A stretch of 64,000 nt of DNA from Pisciglobus halotolerans (GTDB taxonomy: Bacteria; Bacillota; Bacilli; Lactobacillales; Carnobacteriaceae): the NCBI RefSeq assembly GCF_900113675.1, contig NZ_FOQE01000002.1, positions 62,001-126,000 on the forward strand, given 5' to 3'. Positions 7,543 through 16,550 of this stretch are shown here, piece after piece (positions within the stretch are counted from its first letter, which is position 1; each line of letters begins with the position of its first letter). Both the position numbers and the translations under genes were made by a program. Below the pieces are notes generated by a model. That model did not search any database, was not told the origin of the DNA, and saw only the letters and a program-made list of their open reading frames with translations.

Positions 7543-8709
7543 TCACTGAGGCAAGTATGATTGAGAATCTAGATGATGATAGGCAGCAGCAATTTGGCCG
7601 ATCAGTTCTTGATCTGTTAATTCGGTCACTTGACAGATAACTTCTTTTGTACCTTTTTCTTTCAATAACCTAGCAAGTTCTTGACTTTCTTCATCATTTT
7701 CATCTCGGTAAGCCATTATTTTAGCAACAGTTCGTATGAGACCATCAACGACTAAATCACGTTCATATGCTTCACGCATGGGGCGAATAAACCGTTCATT
7801 ATATCCTAATTTGCGAATTGGAGTCCGACCAACTCTTGTTAATTCATCAGAAATATAAGGATTACTGAACCGAGATAAAATTTTATCAATATATTTTTGA
7901 TGTTCTTCTGGAAGAAACTTCCATTTTTCAATCATCAATGCTCCTGTCTCACTAAGCACTTCTTTAACTTCTGCTAGAACAGATTCGTCTCTCAAAGCTT
8001 CATCGATTAGCTGATATCCGGCATATCTGCCATTATAAGCTGTTGTGGCATGTCCTGTATTAACTGTGAATAACTTTCTTTCTATAAAAGGCTCAAGATC
8101 TTCAGCATAATGAACACCTTCTAAGCGAAGCGCTTTATTCTTTGATTGACTTTGATCAATGACCCATTCTTTGTAGGGTTCAACAGTCACTCTTAATATA
8201 TCGTTATGGTGCTGAAGCGGTACGATGCGGTCTACTGCAGCATTTGGGAAACCGATGTACTGTTCTAGATATGATTCATCTCCTGATTCTAGATGTTTTT
8301 GCACCTCTTCTTTCAAAAAACTACTACCGTTGATCATATTTTCGCAAGCAATAATATCTAAAGGTTCAAAAATACCAGCTGCTTTTCGTTTTTGTATCCC
8401 CTGTGCAATCAAAGGAGCGATATAAGGCAAAATCTTAGGACCAATAGCTGTCGTTACAATATCAACTTTTTCAAAAGCGGATACAACTGCTTCAGGATCT
8501 TCTCCATTATTAATTCCACAAACTCGATTAACAAGAACTTCTGGCTTTCCCTCTTCAGCTAATTCAATCGTATAACCTTTCTTTTCATTCAATGCATCGA
8601 TAATTGCTACATTGACATCTACAAAAGCAATGTCAAAATCATTTTGATTTAAAACTTCTCCTATAAATCCGCGACCTATGTTGCCGCCTCCAAAATGTAT
8701 AGCTTGCAT
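7543..8709 (-). CDS. mtlD: mannitol-1-phosphate 5-dehydrogenase
   Basis: Oxidises mannitol 1-phosphate to fructose 6-phosphate with NAD+, feeding imported mannitol into glycolysis. The N-terminus MQAIHFGGGNIGRGFIG is the Rossmann nucleotide-binding loop of this family, and VNTGHATTAYNGRYAG near residue 225 carries the conserved catalytic segment. The length of 388 is typical. The ATG directly follows the mtlF stop, with GGGGGGATT about 8 nt upstream inside the mtlF end, so the two are translationally linked. It is the last gene of the mannitol operon and is followed by a terminator. Confidence 0.97.
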   Translation of the reverse strand: MQAIHFGGGNIGRGFIGEVLNQNDFDIAFVDVNVAIIDALNEKKGYTIELAEEGKPEVLVNRVCGINNGEDPEAVVSAFEKVDIVTTAIGPKILPYIAPLIAQGIQKRKAAGIFEPLDIIACENMINGSSFLKEEVQKHLESGDESYLEQYIGFPNAAVDRIVPLQHHNDILRVTVEPYKEWVIDQSQSKNKALRLEGVHYAEDLEPFIERKLFTVNTGHATTAYNGRYAGYQLIDEALRDESVLAEVKEVLSETGALMIEKWKFLPEEHQKYIDKILSRFSNPYISDELTRVGRTPIRKLGYNERFIRPMREAYERDLVVDGLIRTVAKIMAYRDENDEESQELARLLKEKGTKEVICQVTELTDQELIGQIAAAYHHLDSQSYLPQ

Positions 8710-9150
8710 TTATTCAATCCCCCCTAATAAATCGATGATTTCTTCTTCAGATTTAGCATCTGCTAATCTAACAACGTTTTCTATTTCAGAACAATAAACA
8801 GCAATTTGGGACAAAATATCTAAATGTTCGTTGCCCACACCCGCAATGCCAAAAACGACTGTAACTAATTTGTCTTCCCCTGCTTCACCAAAGTTGACAC
8901 CATCAGGGACTTGTAAAACTGAGATACCAGAAGCTTTGATCAATTCTTTAGATTCATCTGTACCATGAGGAATAGCAATGAAGTTTCCCATATAAGTAGA
9001 AACTTTGCTCTCTCTTTCAAGCATTGAATCAACATAACTTTGATCTGCGTAACCATTATTGACCAATAATTGGCCTGCTGCTCGTATGGCTTCTTCTTTT
9101 GTTTGGAATGATTGATTTAACTGAATGTTTTTCTTTTCTAATATGTTCAT
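8710..9150 (-). CDS. mtlF: mannitol-specific PTS enzyme IIA
   Basis: A 146-residue free-standing EIIA of the fructose-mannitol family. The phosphorylated histidine is in FIAIPHGTDES near residue 63. It takes phosphate from HPr and passes it to the EIIB domain of MtlA in the cytoplasm. It lies between mtlR and mtlD, the same order seen in other Firmicutes with a split mannitol PTS (mtlA-mtlR-mtlF-mtlD). The gap to mtlR is only 15 nt, so co-transcription is expected. Confidence 0.96.
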   Translation of the reverse strand: MNILEKKNIQLNQSFQTKEEAIRAAGQLLVNNGYADQSYVDSMLERESKVSTYMGNFIAIPHGTDESKELIKASGISVLQVPDGVNFGEAGEDKLVTVVFGIAGVGNEHLDILSQIAVYCSEIENVVRLADAKSEEEIIDLLGGIE

Positions 9151-9165
9151 TTAAGTTTCCTCGCT

Positions 9166-11244
9166 TTAATTTTTTATTCTTTCAAGAAATAGCTGACTTA
9201 GAAAGCCATGGATGAGTTCTTTTGTTCCATTATTGAATAATTTTGTATTCACTGGATTCTCTACAATAGCCGAACTAATGCCACCTAATATTTCTTGTGT
9301 TGTTTCGCTTAATGGATCTGGTCCTAACATCATTAAAATTCGTTCCATTTGTATTAGCTTATGATCAATTGCTTCAATCGAAATTGGTTGATCCAATTCA
9401 TAAATTGCAAAATATGGTTTCACTACACTTTCATCAACACTGTGGAACAACGCCATGTTAGTTTCAGGAAGACCAATAGGAGCAAGTTGCATCCTTTTTT
9501 CTAACTTCTTTTCGACTTGTTCTGGATTTGTTAGAATGGTTCCTTCAAGCTGCTGACATATTTTTTTCAAAATTGCTGTCAACTCGGTCTCGTCTGTTAT
9601 TTTCACAATGTCAAAGTAATCTAATACAATATTAGCTTCACTGATTTTTTCGTAAAAATCTTTAAAGTCTTCTTCTGTTTGGTCAAATAGTTCTTCCACT
9701 TTCCTTGGTTGCTTTTTATTTTTCCTTTTTGAAGAAATTTGTCTAACATACAATTTGATGCTTTTGACTTCATCTTCCATCAATAAAGGTGTAACAACTT
9801 TATATTCCGTTTTAAAACCTTGCAGAAAAACAGTTGATAAAATTAAATCATAACGGTCGAATTTAACTTGGGGTAATTGTGAAATGCGAGAGATTTGAAC
9901 ATCAGTGATTTCTGGAATATATTTGCGCAAGCGACTCTCTAAAATTTTTGCTGTTCCTACTCCGCTCGAGCAAATGACTAAAACTGAAAGTTTTTCTTTA
10001 TAAGGATTTCTTTCATAAGCAGAGGCAAAATGAATCACAATATAAATGACTTCATTTGATAAAAAATGTGTTTTTGGAAAAATCTCTTTTAATCTCTGTT
10101 TCACAACAAAACTAAGTTCTGGATATTCATCATAAATTTTATCGAGTAAAAAGTTACTACTTTCCGGCATAGGTGCTTTAGCTCGATTCAAAGCAGCTGA
10201 CAGATGAACAAGTAAGTCTCTAAAAAGAGTTTCATCATGATAAAAATTCCATCCCATATCGTTCGATACTAAACGAATTAACTGACGAACTTCATAATCT
10301 AAGGTCATGTCATAGTCATCTGCAAATTCATTTTGCAGATGAACACTAAGTCCCTGAATTTGAATGGCGAAAAAGAAAACTTCAGCAGAAAGAAAATCTT
10401 CAATGCTATCAGTAATTTGCAAATTCATCAAAACTTCTTTTCCAATTTTCAGGTTTTCTTCTCGCAATCCAACTCTTACCTCATCATCCATCATCAAGTT
10501 TGAGATGTACTGTCCTTTTCTCATACGATTAATGGATAAACTTAATAAAATCACGAGGCGTTGATATTGTGTGTCTGTTACTTCCTCAAAATAACGATTT
10601 GAGAAGTCCCTGACTACTTGATAAGCTCTTTCTAAGTCTTCAGCTGATAAAAGACGAAGAAAAGGATTGGTAGATCGTTCAAAACGTTCTTTTTTTATCT
10701 TTCCTTCTTTTGTAAACAATTGAAAAAAGTCATATTCGTTGATTTCACTGGTAATTAGGCCACTAATAATCAGGCGACGATTCGTTTCAAGCGCAATGGC
10801 CTTGATTCCTTTGGCTTTCTTTCTTACGATTTCAATTTGATAAGCTTCAAATATTTCCGCTATCGATTGAAGATCAGATTGAATGGTGCTCACACTGACA
10901 TTTAAGTCATAAGCAAGAGCTTCCATTTTTATCTCTTGCTCTTCCCTCAATAACATGATCACAAGCAAGCTTTGTCTTTGTTGAACTGTCAACTCTTCTG
11001 GAGACTGATAGATTTGCTGCTTAAGTTCCTCCATCATTCCTTTTGTTCCAACTAAACGATAGCCTTCTGCTTCACGCAAAAGCTTAATTTGAAAGTGAGC
11101 TAACGAGCTTTCTAAGCTGGACATTTCTCGATAAATCGTTCGGTTACTGACATTTAGCCTTTCACTCAAGTAATCAATCGTCACACCACTTTTCTGTTCT
11201 ATCAGGATTTGGATGATATTTTTTTCCCGACTAGATATGAACAA
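9166..11244 (-). CDS. mtlR: mannitol operon transcriptional activator with PRD, EIIB-like and EIIA-like domains
   Basis: A 692-residue PTS-controlled activator. In order it has an N-terminal helix-turn-helix (about 1-75), a second winged HTH, two PRD domains (roughly 190-405) with regulatory histidines, an EIIB(Gat)-like domain with the phosphorylatable Cys in VICSSGVGTAK near 425, and an EIIA(Mtl)-like domain at the C-terminus with LFHSVDES. In Bacillus and Geobacillus, phosphorylation of PRD2 by HPr activates MtlR, whereas phosphorylation of the EIIB/EIIA-like domains by the mannitol PTS inactivates it. It sits inside the operon it controls, between mtlA and mtlF. A likely operator is at 12866-12887. 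Confidence 0.95.
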   Translation of the reverse strand: MFISSREKNIIQILIEQKSGVTIDYLSERLNVSNRTIYREMSSLESSLAHFQIKLLREAEGYRLVGTKGMMEELKQQIYQSPEELTVQQRQSLLVIMLLREEQEIKMEALAYDLNVSVSTIQSDLQSIAEIFEAYQIEIVRKKAKGIKAIALETNRRLIISGLITSEINEYDFFQLFTKEGKIKKERFERSTNPFLRLLSAEDLERAYQVVRDFSNRYFEEVTDTQYQRLVILLSLSINRMRKGQYISNLMMDDEVRVGLREENLKIGKEVLMNLQITDSIEDFLSAEVFFFAIQIQGLSVHLQNEFADDYDMTLDYEVRQLIRLVSNDMGWNFYHDETLFRDLLVHLSAALNRAKAPMPESSNFLLDKIYDEYPELSFVVKQRLKEIFPKTHFLSNEVIYIVIHFASAYERNPYKEKLSVLVICSSGVGTAKILESRLRKYIPEITDVQISRISQLPQVKFDRYDLILSTVFLQGFKTEYKVVTPLLMEDEVKSIKLYVRQISSKRKNKKQPRKVEELFDQTEEDFKDFYEKISEANIVLDYFDIVKITDETELTAILKKICQQLEGTILTNPEQVEKKLEKRMQLAPIGLPETNMALFHSVDESVVKPYFAIYELDQPISIEAIDHKLIQMERILMMLGPDPLSETTQEILGGISSAIVENPVNTKLFNNGTKELIHGFLSQLFLERIKN

Positions 11245-11293
11245 TTGTTTAGCCTCCTTTCTAATCTAGATAAAATTTAAATGCCAACACAGA

Positions 11294-11318
11294 AAAGCAG
11301 TGAAGCTGCCACTGCTTT
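11294..11318 (-). terminator. mtlA-mtlR intercistronic hairpin
   Basis: AAAGCAGTG and CACTGCTTT form a perfect 9-bp stem with a 7-nt loop in the mtlA-mtlR gap. Only a short T-rich stretch follows on the minus strand, so it is more likely a partial terminator or an RNA-stabilising end that lowers mtlR expression relative to mtlA than a full stop. Confidence 0.6.
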
Positions 11319-11334
11319 CCCTTTGGTTAGCTTT

Positions 11335-12777
11335 TTATTGTTCGTCTTTCAATTGATCAATGATTTCATTGTATTTTGGACTGCTTAAAAAGTTATCGAC
11401 AGATACATGAACCGCACTTGGCGTCTTTTGTTTTGCTCTTTCTGTTAGTTCTTCTTGAGTAATGACTAATAAACCTTCTTCGTTTTTCAAGTTATTGATT
11501 GAGGAGTTAGATACTGAAATATCTAATCCAGCTTCTTGTACCTTTTTCCGCATCAAAGAAGCACCCATGGCACTAGAACCCATTCCAGCATCACAAGCAA
11601 AAATGATTTTTGAAACATCTTCATTTACATTTGGAGCTGCTTCGACGGCTGTTTGTCCTGTTGCTGATACAGCTTGTCCTTTGGATTCAGCTTTAGCAGC
11701 TTGAGATTGTTGAACAGAGGCTTCAAATTCATCATTTGTCACTTCAGATTTATCCATTTTTAGGATCAACATAGCAACTAAGAAAGATACAAGTCCCCCA
11801 ACTAATACACCTAAGATTACACCGAGATAACTACCTTTAGCCGTCATTGCCAATACAGCTAGAATAGATCCAGGTGAAGCAGCTGCGACTAAGCCTGATC
11901 CTAGCAACACATTCGTAAATGTTCCTGAAATACCACCTGCAATGACTGCAAGGAACATAGATGGTTTCATTAAAACGTATGGGAAATAAATTTCATGAAT
12001 TCCACCAATCAAATGAATAAAAGAAGCTCCAACAGCAGAAGATTTCGCTGAACCTTTTCCAAATAAGACATAGGCCATTAAAAGGCCAAAACCAGGACCA
12101 GGATTTGCTTCTAGTAAGAATAGAACAGATTTACCTGCCTCAGCAGCTTGTTCAATTCCAAGAGGTGTTAGGATCCCATGGTTGATTGCGTTGTTCAAGA
12201 ATAAGATTTTTGCAGGTTCGATAAAGATATTAGCTAAAGGTAACAGACCCGCATTCATAATCCATTCCACTCCTCTAGCTAACAAATGTGTCAAGCCAGA
12301 TACAAACGGACCAACTGCATAGAAAGCAATAATCGCTAAAATGAAACCAATGATACCGCTCGAAAAATTATTAACTAACATTTCCATACCGGTTTTGATA
12401 TGTTTCCCAAATAGGTCATCAAATTTTTTGATACAGTATCCGCCTAATGGACCAAGCGCCATTGCGCCAATCAACATGGGGACATCCGACCCCATAATGA
12501 CTCCTATTGTTGCAATTGTCCCTACGACTGCTCCTCGCTGACCATAAACCATTGAACCACCTTGATACGCAATCAGTACCGGTAAAAGATACTTCAGCAT
12601 AGGGTCGACCATAGTAGCTAAAGCCTCATTTGGAAGCCAACCGTCTGGTATAAACAATGCCGTGATTAATCCCCATGCAATAAATGCACCGATATTTGGC
12701 ATCACCATCCCGCTCAAGTAACTTCCCAAACGCTGAACAGTAGATTTGCCTCCCTTTTTAACCATTGTTTGTTCCAC
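11335..12777 (-). CDS. mtlA: mannitol-specific PTS enzyme IICB
   Basis: Imports mannitol and phosphorylates it to mannitol 1-phosphate. Residues 1 to about 345 form the multi-helix EIIC membrane domain, with GGIHEIYFPY near 258 (the GIHE motif of the sugar site). After a linker, the EIIB domain carries its Cys in IIFACDAGMGSSAMGAS near residue 390. The EIIA function is on the separate mtlF. Translation starts at GTG (12777) with AAGGAGG 7 nt upstream. It is first in the operon and transcribed from a sigma-A-like promoter with an upstream palindrome. Confidence 0.96.
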   Translation of the reverse strand: MEQTMVKKGGKSTVQRLGSYLSGMVMPNIGAFIAWGLITALFIPDGWLPNEALATMVDPMLKYLLPVLIAYQGGSMVYGQRGAVVGTIATIGVIMGSDVPMLIGAMALGPLGGYCIKKFDDLFGKHIKTGMEMLVNNFSSGIIGFILAIIAFYAVGPFVSGLTHLLARGVEWIMNAGLLPLANIFIEPAKILFLNNAINHGILTPLGIEQAAEAGKSVLFLLEANPGPGFGLLMAYVLFGKGSAKSSAVGASFIHLIGGIHEIYFPYVLMKPSMFLAVIAGGISGTFTNVLLGSGLVAAASPGSILAVLAMTAKGSYLGVILGVLVGGLVSFLVAMLILKMDKSEVTNDEFEASVQQSQAAKAESKGQAVSATGQTAVEAAPNVNEDVSKIIFACDAGMGSSAMGASLMRKKVQEAGLDISVSNSSINNLKNEEGLLVITQEELTERAKQKTPSAVHVSVDNFLSSPKYNEIIDQLKDEQ

Positions 12778-12818
12778 AATAATTCCTCCTTAACACCTAT
12801 TGTTTTAAATTCATCTTT

Positions 12819-12847
12819 ATCATAAGAATTTATGAATACGATTTCAA
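12819..12847 (-). promoter_or_regulatory. mtl operon promoter
   Basis: On the minus strand TTGAAA (12847-12842), a 17-bp spacer and TATGAT (12824-12819) make a good vegetative promoter, about 35 nt upstream of the mtlA ribosome binding site. The palindrome at 12866-12887 lies about 19 bp upstream of the -35 box. Confidence 0.75.
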
Positions 12848-12865
12848 TATTAGCTAGTGCTGATT

Positions 12866-12887
12866 TTGTCAGCGCTTCTTTTGACAA
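12866..12887. promoter_or_regulatory. probable MtlR operator upstream of mtlA
   Basis: TTGTCA (12866-12871) and TGACAA (12882-12887) form a perfect inverted repeat with a 10-bp spacer. The outer half-sites match the TTGNCA...TGNCAA arms reported for Bacillus MtlR operators, although the spacing here is about 2 bp longer. The centre is roughly 30 bp upstream of the mtlA -35 box, a typical activator position. The spacer contains AGCGCTT, the core of a weak cre-like sequence, so CcpA could also bind here. Confidence 0.6.
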
Positions 12888-12989
12888 CACTACTTTTTAC
12901 CATTTTTCTTTTGAATCACTTATTTTAAATTTTAATTTCTCTTCACCTACACAACATATACCAATAATATATTTTTTATTTCGTTTTTG

Positions 12990-13018
12990 TTGACAAAGCT
13001 TATTTATTGCATTATGAT
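12990..13018 (+). promoter_or_regulatory. glmS promoter
   Basis: TTGACA (12990-12995), exactly 17 bp, then TATGAT (13013-13018) make a near-consensus promoter about 165 bp before the glmS start. The leader between them is AT-rich. I could not find the conserved core of the glmS ribozyme in it. The rest of the 12888-12989 stretch shows no gene. Confidence 0.8.
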
Positions 13019-13182
13019 GTTCCTGTTCGCGAATAAACTAACAAGAAAACAGTCTATACCAATTCATCTATTTATTTTTTGTTTTTCTTTAAGAGGTTCT
13101 TCATTTGAAAAAATTATTTATAAGATGAGCTACATCATTTACTGGTTGATCCAGAATACTTTTATAAAGGCAGGCGTTTAAG

Positions 13183-14991
13183 ATGTGTGGAATCGTAGGC
13201 TATATCGGCAATAAAGATGCCAAAGAAATATTATTGAATGGATTAAATACATTAGAATATCGAGGGTATGATTCTGCTGGAATTTATGTCACAGATGACC
13301 AGCAGAAAGGACATTTATTTAAAGCAAAAGGACGGATCGCTACTTTACGCGAATCTGTGGATGATCAGGTAGCAGCACACTCTGGTATTGGGCATACGCG
13401 CTGGGCGACCCATGGTGTACCAAGTGTTGAAAATGCACATCCTCATCAATCTAATAGCAGCCGTTTCACGATTGTACATAACGGGGTCATCGAAAATTTT
13501 GCTGAACTACGAGATCTTTATTTGACGGATGTTTCCCTGCATAGTGACACTGACACCGAAATTATCGTGCAACTCATTGAAAAATTGACTGAAACAGAAA
13601 ATCTTTCTACACTTGAAGCGTTCAAAAAGACACTTTCCTTTTTGAAGGGCTCTTATGCACTAGCCTTAGTCGATAATCAAGAACCTGACGTTTTATATGC
13701 AGCTAAAAACAAAAGTCCGCTGTTGTTAGGAACAGGCGCTGGATTTAATGTGATCTGCAGTGATGCGATGGCGATGATCAAAGAAACCAAACACTTCATC
13801 GAGCTGATGGACGGTGAAGTGGCGGTTTTAACTGAAGAGGAGATCACCATTCAAAATTCAGAAGGCAAAACGATTGAACGTGCATCCTATACAGCTGAAT
13901 TGGATGCTGACGATATCGGCAAGGGAACTTATCCTCACTATATGGCAAAAGAAATAGACGAACAGCCTGCTGTGATGCGTAAAATCGTGCAACATTACCA
14001 AAATGAACAAGGCAAGCTAGAAATCGATCCAGAAATTTTAGACACTTTGCTGCAAAGTGACCGCATTTACATCGTAGCTTGCGGCACTAGTTATAATGCT
14101 GGATGGGTGGGCAAGCAATTATTTGAAAAATTGGCTCATATCCCGACTGAAGTCCATTTGGCTAGTGAGTTCGGCTATAATATGCCACTTCTGACAGAAA
14201 AGCCCTTCTTTATCTTCCTATCGCAAAGTGGCGAAACTGCTGACAGCCGACAAGTATTGGTGCAGATCAATGAAATGAACTACCCTTCCCTTACATTGAC
14301 CAATGTCCCGGGCTCTACGCTTTCTCGTGAAGCTCGTTACACTTTGTTGCTGCAGGCTGGTCCTGAGATCGCTGTTGCTTCAACCAAAGCTTACACAGCG
14401 CAAATCGCAGTAATGGCGATCATAGCTGAATTAGCAGCAAAAGCTGATGGTTTGGCCGCTGACACCGACATGATGCACGAATTAGGGATCGTCGCATCTG
14501 CTATTGAATCAGTCATTGACGACCGAGACTTTTTTGAACAACTATCACTTGACCACCTCAGCACTAGTCGCAATGCTTTTTATATCGGTCGCGGAATAGA
14601 CTACTATCTCGTAATGGAAGCTTGCTTGAAGCTAAAAGAAGTTTCTTATGTTCAAACGGAAGGTTTCGCTGCCGGTGAATTGAAACACGGAACGATCGCT
14701 TTGATTGAAGAAAATACACCGGTCATTTCAGTGATCACGGAAGAAAAAACTGGTGGACATACACGCGGTAATGCTCATGAAGTTGTTTCACGCGGCGCTG
14801 ACAGTCTGATTATTTCAATGGAAGGCTTGGATCAGCCTGAAGACGCTTATGTCTTACCGAAAGTCCATCCACTGTTAACACCTTTAGTGAGTGTCGTTCC
14901 AACACAACTTCTGGCTTACTACACAAGTCTTCATCGCGGTAATGACGTTGACAAACCTCGAAACTTAGCCAAAAGCGTCACAGTAGAATAA
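13183..14991 (+). CDS. glmS: glutamine--fructose-6-phosphate aminotransferase (isomerizing)
   Basis: Makes glucosamine 6-phosphate from fructose 6-phosphate and glutamine, the first step towards UDP-GlcNAc for peptidoglycan. The N-terminal class II amidotransferase domain starts with the nucleophile in [10 protein letters not shown]. Two SIS domains follow, with [12 protein letters not shown] and [13 protein letters not shown] marking sugar-phosphate loops, and the C-terminus ends in the conserved [13 protein letters not shown]. The length of 602 is standard. It is a single-gene unit with a strong terminator. It is transcribed away from the mannitol operon, and both supply or use fructose 6-phosphate. 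Confidence 0.98.
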   Translation: MCGIVGYIGNKDAKEILLNGLNTLEYRGYDSAGIYVTDDQQKGHLFKAKGRIATLRESVDDQVAAHSGIGHTRWATHGVPSVENAHPHQSNSSRFTIVHNGVIENFAELRDLYLTDVSLHSDTDTEIIVQLIEKLTETENLSTLEAFKKTLSFLKGSYALALVDNQEPDVLYAAKNKSPLLLGTGAGFNVICSDAMAMIKETKHFIELMDGEVAVLTEEEITIQNSEGKTIERASYTAELDADDIGKGTYPHYMAKEIDEQPAVMRKIVQHYQNEQGKLEIDPEILDTLLQSDRIYIVACGTSYNAGWVGKQLFEKLAHIPTEVHLASEFGYNMPLLTEKPFFIFLSQSGETADSRQVLVQINEMNYPSLTLTNVPGSTLSREARYTLLLQAGPEIAVASTKAYTAQIAVMAIIAELAAKADGLAADTDMMHELGIVASAIESVIDDRDFFEQLSLDHLSTSRNAFYIGRGIDYYLVMEACLKLKEVSYVQTEGFAAGELKHGTIALIEENTPVISVITEEKTGGHTRGNAHEVVSRGADSLIISMEGLDQPEDAYVLPKVHPLLTPLVSVVPTQLLAYYTSLHRGNDVDKPRNLAKSVTVE

Positions 14992-14998
14992 AATAAAA

Positions 14999-15032
14999 AG
15001 GCTGCTTGATTTATTTCAAGCAGCCTCTTTTT
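14999..15032 (+). terminator. glmS terminator
   Basis: AGGCTGCTTGA (14999-15009) pairs perfectly with TCAAGCAGCCT (15016-15026) around a 6-nt loop, followed by CTTTTTG. Confidence 0.93.
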
Positions 15033-15044
15033 GTGTGCTTTGAA

Positions 15045-15430
15045 AGTTCTATAAATAATGCTTGCTGAATAAAGAAAAAATGTACTGCTGTCAATGTTTT
15101 CAGCTACTTTATTTGGTAGTAACTGCAAGCTTTTAGAGCGATTTGCACAAAAACCTTGCAGTTTTGAAGTGATTCAGTCCCAACGTGATAGGAACCAAGC
15201 AAGACCGAGAACGAATTAGCCTTTGTTGCAATTCGAAACGAATACTTACAAAGGCTTTAAGGTCGAGCTTGAGGAGACTGCTGGCTCCTCAAGTTTGTCT
15301 GGTTCCCTTCACGCCTTGGGACTGAAAAAGCGGGAATAACTGCATGGTCTATTATTTAGCAGCCATTAAATAGGATTCTAACGGGTTTAGCATTAATTTT
15401 TTGCTGACCAACGTTAAATATTATAGAACC
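15045..15430 (-). mobile_element. MITE-like element A (one end shared with elements B and C, different core)
   Basis: Read on the minus strand from 15430, the first 65 bases or so (GGTTCTATAATATTTAACG, then AATGCTAA, CGTTAGAATCCTATTT) match the left end of the elements at 27677 and 32225. The other end starts AGTTCTATAAATA at 15045 and is a weaker inverted copy. The interior is unrelated: a 9-bp hairpin (15121-15163) and a branched structure with outer stem TTCAGTCCCAA / TTGGGACTGAA (15173-15326). That structure encloses AGCCTTTGT/ACAAAGGCT (15218-15256) and CTTGAGGAG/CTCCTCAAG (15268-15293). No reading frame is present. I see no target duplication, and the left boundary is uncertain. Confidence 0.6.
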
Positions 15431-15513
15431 AGAGTACTGGGCTCCAGTGCATTCACTCATTAGAACAATGTAAATTCATCTATTATGGAAAGTTGTTTCT
15501 CCTATTTTTATCA

Positions 15514-15560
15514 AATATCAATATATTTTTATTGATATTCGATAAATAGGGTGCTAGAAT
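15514..15560 (+). promoter_or_regulatory. promoter and operator of the DUF2975/Xre pair
   Basis: TTGATA (15532-15537), a 17-bp spacer and TAGAAT (15555-15560, with an upstream TG) form a promoter. The perfect 10-bp inverted repeat AATATCAATA (15514-15523) / TATTGATATT (15530-15539) overlaps the -35 box, as expected for a repressor site. The Xre protein encoded downstream is the obvious candidate to bind it. Confidence 0.65.
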
Positions 15561-15595
15561 CTTATTGTAAATAAAAAACCAACGAGGTGTTTTCA

Positions 15596-16087
15596 TTGAA
15601 AAAAGGATCTACACTCTTCTTAAAGGTAGTCACTACGATGATCAGTACTCCTGTTCTTGCGCTTAGTATCTTCGTATTGCCAAAAATAGCTGTAACCGCC
15701 ATTGTAAAATTGCAGACAGGATCAGAATTGGCCTATATCGTATTAGGTTTGCTGCTGATCATGTACCTTTCATCGATTCCCTTCTACTTTGCACTATACC
15801 AAGCCATCCAGTTGCTGCGTTATATCGATCAAAGCCAGGCTTTCTCAATGCTCTCTGTCATTGCACTCAAAAAAATAAAGAATTGCGCCCTTATGATCAG
15901 CGGATTGTATGTAATAGCCTTACCTTTGATCTTCGTTGTGGCACAATGGGACGATGCACCAGGTCTTGTTGCGATCGGAATGGTCATTCTAGGTGCTTCG
16001 TTAGTGGTGGTTGTCTTTGCCGCTGTTCTTCAGAGACTGCTAGAAGAAGCCATTCAAATAAAATCAGAAAATGATTTAACGATTTGA
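15596..16087 (+). CDS. DUF2975 family membrane protein
   Basis: A 163-residue protein with four hydrophobic segments (about 8-30, 40-65, 98-120, 125-150), fitting the DUF2975 family. The frame opens at a GTG at 15587, but the TTG at 15596 has GAGGTG 6 nt upstream and gives the sensible start MKKGSTLFLK, so I prefer it. DUF2975 genes are regularly paired with a small YozG-type Xre regulator, exactly as here (10 nt gap). The biochemical role is unknown; a membrane sensor or regulator partner of the Xre protein is the usual guess. Confidence 0.75.
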   Translation: MKKGSTLFLKVVTTMISTPVLALSIFVLPKIAVTAIVKLQTGSELAYIVLGLLLIMYLSSIPFYFALYQAIQLLRYIDQSQAFSMLSVIALKKIKNCALMISGLYVIALPLIFVVAQWDDAPGLVAIGMVILGASLVVVVFAAVLQRLLEEAIQIKSENDLTI

Positions 16088-16097
16088 GGTGAATTAG

Positions 16098-16322
16098 ATG
16101 GCAATAATCGTAAATATTGATGTGATGTTAGCAAAAAGAAAAATGAGCGTGACTGAGCTTTCGGAAAAAGTCGGCATTACAATGGCTAATCTTTCTATAT
16201 TAAAAAATGGCAAAGCAAAAGCCATTAGATTTTCTACTTTGGCAGCCATATGCAAAGCATTAGACTGCCAGCCAGGAGACATTTTAGCTTATCAAACAGA
16301 ACAAACAGATGAAGAATCTTAA
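16098..16322 (+). CDS. small Xre/YozG-type HTH transcriptional regulator
   Basis: At 74 residues this is little more than one helix-turn-helix: LSEKVGITMANLSILKNGKA (residues about 21-40) is the recognition part, and AICKALDCQPGDILAY is the conserved tail of this short Cro/C1 subfamily. GAGGTG lies 7 nt before the ATG. It is co-transcribed with the DUF2975 gene and probably autoregulates through the palindrome at 15514-15539. Confidence 0.85.
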   Translation: MAIIVNIDVMLAKRKMSVTELSEKVGITMANLSILKNGKAKAIRFSTLAAICKALDCQPGDILAYQTEQTDEES

Positions 16323-16550
16323 CGAGATCATGAAGCTGTCTCGCCTATTCTGGTCAGTAACATTTGACTTCAGTTTAAACAGTTCAGAGAAATATGGATA
16401 TTGCAACTTTACTTGTGGATCCTGATCAACATCCGCTTTAAAAAAACAAATTCTATTATTTGCTATAACCTTTCTGTTTTTTTGGTAAAATAGACCTAAA
16501 GCATATGGACCAACAAAAGCCAGCAGACGAAGACTTTAGGAGGAAATAAG

